DNA from: Acidobacteriota bacterium
Lineage (GTDB): Bacteria; Acidobacteriota; UBA6911; RPQK01; DATIPO01
Direction of reading: 5' to 3'
Assembly (NCBI GenBank): GCA_028277865.1
Contig: JANQFM010000717.1
Coordinates: 1 to 9,769, forward strand
DNA length: 9,769 nucleotides
In this document: one piece after another, positions 5,271 to 9,769 of the stretch
How the letters are laid out: every line of letters starts with the position of its first letter
Numbering within the stretch: the stretch's first letter is position 1
Made by a program: the position numbers and the translations under genes
Notes under the pieces: generated by a model
Seen by the model: only the letters and a program-made list of their open reading frames with translations
Database searches by the model: none
What the model was told of the DNA's origin: nothing

Positions 5271-6938
5271 ATGGGTAGCTTGGCAAGGCTTCAGATCGTC
5301 TCGTTCATAGCCCTGTTTCTGGTGGCTGCTGCTGCCGGTGCGGAAGCCGTTGGGCGCGATCGGGAGGCGGCACGCAAGGCGTTTGGACAGGCATCAAAGT
5401 ACCTCAAGCAGCTGCAATCCGTACCATTGCAGGAGCGCAGCGCACGCAAGTACGACCGGGCCATCTTCCTTTTTCGGCTGGTGGTCGATCACGATCCCAG
5501 CTATGGCGCTTGCGACGATGCGCTTTACCAGGTGGCCCGGCTTTATGACGAAAGGGCTCAGCGGTTCGGTCGTCAGGGCGACCGCAAAAAGGCCATCCAC
5601 TATTACCGGTTCGTGGCCCGGGAGTACCCTCTCACCAAGCATCGCCAGGCCGCACTCAAGCGCGCTGATCACCTCGAATCCCCTCCGCCCACTGCTGAGA
5701 AGGCATCCAAGAAAGAAGCCAAGCAGGCAAGACCGGAAGCAGCCTCGGAACACCCCAAGGCAACGGCCGACCAACCTGCCACTGTGGACAAGATCCGCTA
5801 CTGGTCGGGGCCGAGCTACACCCGGGTCGTGGTTGATCTGGACCGTGAGGTGGATTTCGAAAAAGTCACCCTGAGCAATCCTTACCGGGTGTACATGGAC
5901 CTGCTCAACACCCGGCTGCGTCCCGGCGTCCCCGAGACTCACGCCGTCAACGACGTGCTGATCAAGAATGTGCGGGTGGCCCCCAACCGCCCGGGAGTGG
6001 TCCGGGTGGTCCTCGACTTCGCCCAGGCGGGTGAATCGACTGTCTTTCCGCTCTACGGCCCCTTTCGAATCGTCATCGACACAAGGTCCCCCGGCAAAGA
6101 CGGCATCCCGCAAAAAGATGTCAGGACGGCCAGCGCCGAGATCTCCTTGGAGGAAGGGGCGGCTGCGGCGCCCACTCCCGCGACGCCCGATGCCGAGGGA
6201 AACTACACCCTGACCCGGACGCTGGGGCTCAAGGTGGGTCGGGTGGCCTTGGACCCCGGTCATGGAGGCCACGACTTGGGCGCTGTGGGGCCGTCAGGGC
6301 TGCTTGAAAAAGACTTGGTGCTGGACGTGGCCCGGCAGCTGAAGAAGTTGTTGGAGGAACGCCTCCAGATCGAAGTCATTCTGACGCGCACTTCAGACCG
6401 ATTCATCCCATTGGAAGAGCGTACGGCCATCGCCAACCAAAAGGGCGCCGACCTGTTCATATCCATCCACGCCAACTCCAGCCGCAGCAAACGGGCCTCC
6501 GGGCTGGAGACTTTTTACCTCAATTTTGCCACTACCAAACACGAACGAGAGGTGGCCAGCCGCGAAAACGCCACTTCGCAGAGGACCTTCCGCCAGCTGG
6601 AGGACATCCTGCGCCAGATCGCCAAAGGCGACTATAATGAGGAGTCGCGGAGCCTGGCGCACGTGGTGCAACAGAACCTTCACCAGTCTTTGAGCCCGCA
6701 CCGCAAGTTCCGTGACAGGGGAGTGAAACGGGCACCCTTCATCGTGCTGATCGGCTCCAACATGCCCGCCATCCTGACGGAGATCGGATTTGTCAGCAAT
6801 CCCGACGAGGAAGGTTTCCTGCGGCGACAGAAATCCCGGGATCAGGTGGCGGAGGCCCTCTTCCGGGGGATCGAACAATACTTCCGCACGCTCGGCTCGG
6901 CACCTTCCGAGTCCGCTTCCGGTAAAAGCAACCCATGA
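5271..6938 (+). CDS. N-acetylmuramoyl-L-alanine amidase (TPR-like, AMIN, Amidase_3)
   Basis: The enzyme cleaves the amide bond between N-acetylmuramic acid and L-alanine in peptidoglycan, as in daughter-cell separation. The 555-residue product has a signal peptide (hydrophobic 7-23). A TPR-like helical region at about 30-135 (YDRAIFLFRLVVDHDP, KKAIHYYRFVAREYP) is followed by a Lys/Ala/Glu-rich linker (138-172). An AMIN domain spans about 173-273 (KIRYWSGPSYTRVVVDL to FRIVID) and would bind peptidoglycan or the envelope at the septum. The Amidase_3 domain spans about 322-540 with zinc ligands His331 (LDPGHGGHD), Glu346 (LLEKDL) and His400 (ISIHAN), and catalytic Glu504 (ILTEIGF). A helical insertion at about 420-470 corresponds to the autoinhibitory region known in AmiB/AmiC. 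ATG 5271 is chosen because it yields the signal peptide and follows GGGGA at 7 bases. The open frame back to 5166 adds no plausible sequence. A TACAAT at 5208-5213 could be a -10 box, but no -35 accompanies it. Confidence 0.95.
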   Translation: MGSLARLQIVSFIALFLVAAAAGAEAVGRDREAARKAFGQASKYLKQLQSVPLQERSARKYDRAIFLFRLVVDHDPSYGACDDALYQVARLYDERAQRFGRQGDRKKAIHYYRFVAREYPLTKHRQAALKRADHLESPPPTAEKASKKEAKQARPEAASEHPKATADQPATVDKIRYWSGPSYTRVVVDLDREVDFEKVTLSNPYRVYMDLLNTRLRPGVPETHAVNDVLIKNVRVAPNRPGVVRVVLDFAQAGESTVFPLYGPFRIVIDTRSPGKDGIPQKDVRTASAEISLEEGAAAAPTPATPDAEGNYTLTRTLGLKVGRVALDPGHGGHDLGAVGPSGLLEKDLVLDVARQLKKLLEERLQIEVILTRTSDRFIPLEERTAIANQKGADLFISIHANSSRSKRASGLETFYLNFATTKHEREVASRENATSQRTFRQLEDILRQIAKGDYNEESRSLAHVVQQNLHQSLSPHRKFRDRGVKRAPFIVLIGSNMPAILTEIGFVSNPDEEGFLRRQKSRDQVAEALFRGIEQYFRTLGSAPSESASGKSNP

Positions 6939-7051
6939 AGAGCCTCGCGGGATCCTTGTCGCGGCAGCCCAATGATTCGTGCCTTGAAGAGGTGCCGGAA
7001 GAAGGACGGCTCGGAACTTTCATGGCCGAGTGGTATCCAGGAACGCGATGA
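6935..7051 (+). CDS. Possible 38-residue coupled small protein
   Basis: An ATG overlaps the amidase stop (ATGA, 6935-6938). The frame runs 38 codons from MKSLAGSLSR to AEWYPGTR and ends at a TGA (7049-7051) that overlaps the ATG of the next gene (ATGA, 7048-7051). Overlap by ATGA at both ends fills the whole gap between two real genes, the arrangement expected for termination-reinitiation coupling. The product has no signal peptide or transmembrane segment. It is acidic in the middle (LEEVPEEG) and ends Trp-Tyr-Pro-Gly-Thr-Arg. I recognise no family. It could also be a non-conserved frame whose translation only brings ribosomes to the downstream start, or chance. No Shine-Dalgarno sequence precedes its ATG. 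Confidence 0.4.
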   Translation: MKSLAGSLSRQPNDSCLEEVPEEGRLGTFMAEWYPGTR

Positions 7052-8169
7052 CCCGTAGGATGCAAGGTTTTTCAAGAAAGCTTCGCCAGGCAGGGAAAGC
7101 GTCGCTTTTCATGCTTGCAGCCATCGCAAGCCCGCTCCTGGCCCAGGACGGCTTGAAGGACTTTTGGGGCGGTCTGGCCGGCTACCTTGCTGAACAGGCT
7201 TCCCTTTCGCCCTATCAACCTCAGCAGGCGGCCTCGATGTTGGGGATCCCTTCCGACGTGCTGGAGGAGTATGTCATCACAAGTCAGTCCCGGTGGGTCT
7301 TTCAGGCGCAACCGCAGGGCAGCGACGGCAATGCCGCCATTCAGGCCGACGCCTTTCACATGCTGGATCCGCCTGGCGCATTTGGCCTTTTGACGCACTG
7401 GGGACTGCGCGGCCCTGCTGCATCTTCCCGCTCCCTTTCCCTTCCGGCTGACAACCTGTTCGACGGCCGGCAACTGGTCTTTTGCAAGGGCAGCTACTTC
7501 GTCCGATTGTTGTCAGAGGCGCAAGGCCACGAGGCAGAGGCGGCCTTGTCTCCCCTGGCAGCCCGTCTGGCCGAGGCCATAGCAGAGGAAGACATCTCGC
7601 CGGTGACGGTCATCAACCTGCCGCACCAAGGGCTGGTGCCCGGCTCGGTGAGGCTTTACCAGGGACCCGAGGGCTTGCGGCGCGATCCTGCCTTTCCTCC
7701 AGCGTTGCTGCCGTCGCTCGAATTTCGCGAGGGAGTCGAGTTGACTTCCGCCCGCTACGAGTCCGGCGAAAGACTCTTTTTGGCCGCCTACCCCACTCCG
7801 GTGCTGGCCTCGAAGGCCGAGCGCCGCCTGGCCGCCTCGGAGGCTCTTCACCCATTGCGACTGAAGCGAAGCGGAATCCTGGTGGCCCTGGCCACATCGT
7901 CGCATGGATGGGCCGACGAACTGCTGGAAGGCGTGAATTACAACCCAAAGGTGCAGTGGATCAAGGACCGGGTGAACACGCTCCAGTCCGAGGCCTTGAG
8001 CCTCTACAACATTTTGACCAGTTGGGTGTTCTTCAGCCTCTTTTACATTTGCTGCATCCTGGTCGTTGGGGCACTGGTAGGCATCAGCCGATACATTCTG
8101 AACCGCCGCTACCCCGAATTCGCCGCCCGCGATGATATGGTTCGGCTGAAGCTGGTCGGCAAGTACTAA
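7048..8169 (+). CDS. DUF6599-like exported, C-terminally membrane-anchored protein
   Basis: The 373-residue product has an N-terminal signal peptide (basic 3-17, hydrophobic 18-31, likely cleavage after LLAQ near 33). A long extracytoplasmic region follows, then one transmembrane helix at about 326-348 (SWVFFSLFYICCILVVGALV) and a short basic tail, so most of the protein should face the periplasm. The middle resembles DUF6599 proteins of acidobacteria: DAFHMLDPPGAFGLL (101-115), GRQLVFCKGSYFVRLL (140-155), GSVRLYQGP (199-207) and LTSARYESGERLFLAAYPTP (232-251). The family function is unknown, and I recall this similarity only as a pattern. The start ATG 7048 is fixed by AGGA (7039-7042) 5 bases upstream; the GTG at 7030 is less likely. 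It overlaps the 38-codon frame and follows the amidase, so a role near the cell wall is a fair guess from position only. Confidence 0.82.
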   Translation: MTRRMQGFSRKLRQAGKASLFMLAAIASPLLAQDGLKDFWGGLAGYLAEQASLSPYQPQQAASMLGIPSDVLEEYVITSQSRWVFQAQPQGSDGNAAIQADAFHMLDPPGAFGLLTHWGLRGPAASSRSLSLPADNLFDGRQLVFCKGSYFVRLLSEAQGHEAEAALSPLAARLAEAIAEEDISPVTVINLPHQGLVPGSVRLYQGPEGLRRDPAFPPALLPSLEFREGVELTSARYESGERLFLAAYPTPVLASKAERRLAASEALHPLRLKRSGILVALATSSHGWADELLEGVNYNPKVQWIKDRVNTLQSEALSLYNILTSWVFFSLFYICCILVVGALVGISRYILNRRYPEFAARDDMVRLKLVGKY

Positions 8170-8173
8170 GCGG

Positions 8174-8208
8174 ACCGGAAACCGGTGACCGGAAACCGGA
8201 AACCGGCA
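8174..8208. repeat. ACCGGAA heptamer tandem tract
   Basis: Five consecutive 7-base units read ACCGGAA, ACCGGTG, ACCGGAA, ACCGGAA and ACCGGCA, beginning 4 bases after the stop of the DUF6599-like gene. ACCGG-AAA-CCGGT at 8174-8186 can form a short hairpin. The tract fills much of the 86-base gap before glycerate kinase. There is no U-tract, so it is not a classic terminator. Confidence 0.7.
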
Positions 8209-8255
8209 GAAGGGGAAAGAGCCTCTGCGAGTGTCCGGCCTCCAGACTCCTTGTC

Positions 8256-9644
8256 ATGCCCCACATCCTGCAAAGCCTCATCCAAGCCGCCCTTCAGGCC
8301 GTCGATGCTGAAAGGGCCGTCCGCCGCATTCTGAAGCTTCAGGGCGAACGCTTGGTGATCGACGCCTCGCTTTCCCTCGACCTCGGCAACTACCGGAGAA
8401 TCTACCTCTTGGGTGTTGGCAAGGCGTCCGCCGCCATGGCTGCTGCCGCTGAGAGAATCTTGGGATCTCGACTGGAGTCCGGCTACGTGGTGGTCAAGCG
8501 CGGTCATGGCTGCCCCTTGCAGCGTTGCCATCTGGTGGAAGCCGGACATCCCGAGCCGGATGAGGGCGGACTTCAGGCTGCTCAAGGCGCACTCGAATTC
8601 CTGGAGGCCAACCTGCAGCAGGACGACTTGCTGCTGATGCTGATCTCCGGCGGAGGCTCGGCCTTGCTGCCGCTTCCCTGCCCTCCCCTCACCTTGCAGG
8701 ACAAGCAGCAAGCCACCCGTCTGCTGTTGCGCTCGGGCGCCTCCATTCACGAAATGAACATGCTGCGAAAGCACCTGAGCGCCTTCAAGGGCGGACGGCT
8801 TGTGGAGCACACCCGGGGCTGCCGCATCGTGACTCTGCTCATCTCCGACGTCATCGGCGATGATTCTTCCGTCATCGCCTCGGGACTGACCGCCCCGGAT
8901 GCCAGCACCTTCGCAGACTGCCTCGACATCCTGGACCGTCGCGGGTTGCGGGATCGCATTCCTCCACGAGTGGCCGAACACCTGCTGCAAGGCGCCTGCG
9001 AGACTCCCAAGCCGGGCGATCCCCTTTTCGAACGGGTATCCAACCGAGTGATCGCCACCAACCGTCAGGCATTGCAGGCCGCCGCACAAAAAGCCCGGCA
9101 GCAAGGATTGGCGCCCCTGATCCTTTCTTCGACCATCCAAGGCAGTACGCGCGAAGCGGCCCGATTGCATGTGGCCTTGGCACGGGAGGCCCTGGACAGC
9201 GGCAACCCGCTTCAGCCGCCTTGCTGCCTGATTTCCGGAGGCGAGACAACCGTCGAAGTCAAGGGAGACGGATTGGGAGGCCGTAATCAGGAGTTCGCCC
9301 TTTGGTGTGCCCGGGACACGCAGGATTGGCGGGAGAAGGATGTGATATTCGCCAGCCTGGGCAGCGACGGCAACGACGGCCCCACTCCAGCGGCCGGCGC
9401 CTGGGCGACTCCCGAAACTGCCCGCAAGGCTGCTGAAATGGGACTTTCCTGCCGGGACTTCCTGCGACGCAATGATTCCCACCGATTCTTCAAAGAGATG
9501 GATCAGCTGATCGTCACTGGACCGACCAGGACCAATGTGATGGACCTCCGCTTTGTGATCCTGCCGAAGAGGCTGGAGAGGTTTCGCGCCAAGACGCAAA
9601 GCCGCAAAGAAGACGCAGATGGCTGGACACCGGAAGATCCCTGA
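8256..9644 (+). CDS. gckA: Glycerate 2-kinase (GckA/TtuD, MOFRL family)
   Basis: The enzyme phosphorylates D-glycerate with ATP to 2-phosphoglycerate, feeding glycerate from glyoxylate, serine or sugar-acid breakdown into lower glycolysis. The 462-residue product has the class II glycerate kinase motifs in order: LLGVGKASAAM (51-61), LISGGGSALLPLP (129-141), NMLRKHLSAFKGGRL (168-182), LISDVIGDD (195-203) and TPKPGDP (250-256). The MOFRL domain then shows LISGGETTV (325-333), GGRNQEFAL (341-349), GSDGNDGPTPAAGA (369-382) and TGPTRTNVMDLRF (421-433). Family members normally end just after that last motif. Here about 24 more residues (RLERFRAKTQSRKEDADGW and five others) come from a dispersed repeat at 9581-9608 and its flank. 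ATG 8256 is the only reasonable start and lacks a Shine-Dalgarno sequence; an AAGGGG at 8210-8215 is too far away. It lies 86 bases after the DUF6599-like gene and may or may not share its transcript. Confidence 0.94.
   Translation: MPHILQSLIQAALQAVDAERAVRRILKLQGERLVIDASLSLDLGNYRRIYLLGVGKASAAMAAAAERILGSRLESGYVVVKRGHGCPLQRCHLVEAGHPEPDEGGLQAAQGALEFLEANLQQDDLLLMLISGGGSALLPLPCPPLTLQDKQQATRLLLRSGASIHEMNMLRKHLSAFKGGRLVEHTRGCRIVTLLISDVIGDDSSVIASGLTAPDASTFADCLDILDRRGLRDRIPPRVAEHLLQGACETPKPGDPLFERVSNRVIATNRQALQAAAQKARQQGLAPLILSSTIQGSTREAARLHVALAREALDSGNPLQPPCCLISGGETTVEVKGDGLGGRNQEFALWCARDTQDWREKDVIFASLGSDGNDGPTPAAGAWATPETARKAAEMGLSCRDFLRRNDSHRFFKEMDQLIVTGPTRTNVMDLRFVILPKRLERFRAKTQSRKEDADGWTPEDP
9581..9608 (-). 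repeat. Second copy of the GCGCGAAAC-type repeat, inside gckA
   Basis: Read on the minus strand, this copy aligns with 1145-1173 at 25 positions, with 3 mismatches and one gap. On the plus strand it carries two CGCAAAG cores 8 bases apart and is followed by a further AGACGCAG. It lies in frame within the 3' end of gckA and encodes residues about 443-451 of the C-terminal tail (FRAKTQSRK). Confidence 0.65.
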
Positions 9645-9670
9645 AAAAAGGCCATTCGCCTCAATGCTGG

Positions 9671-9769
9671 TCACTTAAGAGGATTGGCAAGGATGGAGGC
9701 CACGTGCCGGGCTTGTCCCGGTCGGGCCGTGTTTAGAGACCAGACGGGATCGGCAAAAAGAAAACGCCA
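9671..9769 (-). CDS. Possible 3' end of a minus-strand gene (partial)
   Basis: From the right edge the minus strand is open for 32 codons and ends at TGA (9673-9671), 26 bases past the gckA stop in convergent orientation. The translation begins WRFLFADPVWSLNTARPGQ and ends RHVASILANPLK; it reads more like protein than the other frames here, with a plausible final helix. I recognise no family. A run of 32 codons without a stop is not rare in GC-rich DNA. On the plus strand an ATG at 9693 opens a competing frame to the edge, rich in Arg and Cys and less convincing. Confidence 0.28.
   Translation of the reverse strand, partial: WRFLFADPVWSLNTARPGQARHVASILANPLK

Noticed and set aside
6972..7058. 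A 28-codon frame starting at ATG 6972 in the amidase/DUF6599 gap
   Set aside because: It lacks a ribosome binding site and any coupling to neighbours; the overlapping 38-codon frame with ATGA at both ends is the better candidate.
8166..9674. A 502-codon open frame on the minus strand, antisense to glycerate kinase
   Set aside because: It shadows a gene with all family motifs and has no recognisable domain or separate signals.
9706..9720. CCGGG/CCCGG inverted repeat after glycerate kinase as a terminator
   Set aside because: The stem is 5 bp with no following T-run, and it may lie inside a minus-strand coding region.

Overview
The window is a GC-rich bacterial chromosome segment with ordinary, well-spaced genes. 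A signal-peptide protein ending in a TonB C-terminal domain, a DUF4136 protein, a DUF6599-like protein, an AMIN/Amidase_3 amidase and a monofunctional proline dehydrogenase together suggest an environmental Gram-negative bacterium, most likely an acidobacterium. That placement rests on remembered family distribution, not on a marker gene. I see no CRISPR array, integrase, transposase, phage gene, tRNA or rRNA.

Layout. Bases 1-287 are decayed DNA, with a short apparent remnant of a CocE/NonD-type hydrolase on the minus strand (138-257). Two plus-strand exported proteins follow: a TonB C-terminal-domain protein (327-1130) and a DUF4136 protein (1219-1785). A minus-strand block converges on them: long-chain acyl-CoA synthetase (4981-3239), queF 6 bases behind it (3232-2855), and proline dehydrogenase (2720-1803). 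A 289-base divergent spacer with a large palindromic heptamer array (5037-5113) separates this block from a plus-strand run: N-acetylmuramoyl-L-alanine amidase (5271-6938), a possible 38-residue gene joined by ATGA overlaps at both ends (6935-7051), a membrane-anchored DUF6599-like protein (7048-8169), and glycerate 2-kinase (8256-9644). The right edge may hold the 3' end of a converging minus-strand gene.

How the genes work together. The amidase and its two downstream partners look like a translationally coupled envelope operon. Acyl-CoA synthetase and queF are close enough for one transcript, but their functions (fatty acid activation, queuosine synthesis) are unrelated. Proline dehydrogenase and glycerate kinase are stand-alone catabolic enzymes.

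The most unusual features are not in the main genes. Four intergenic or gene-end tracts are built from different 7-base units, like the heptameric STRR repeats of cyanobacteria. A separate repeat occurs at both ends of the window in opposite orientation. Two proteins (QueF and glycerate kinase) have C-terminal tails encoded by such repeats. Three genes have a TANNNT -10-like hexamer 7-9 bases before the start codon and no Shine-Dalgarno sequence, which suggests leaderless transcripts.
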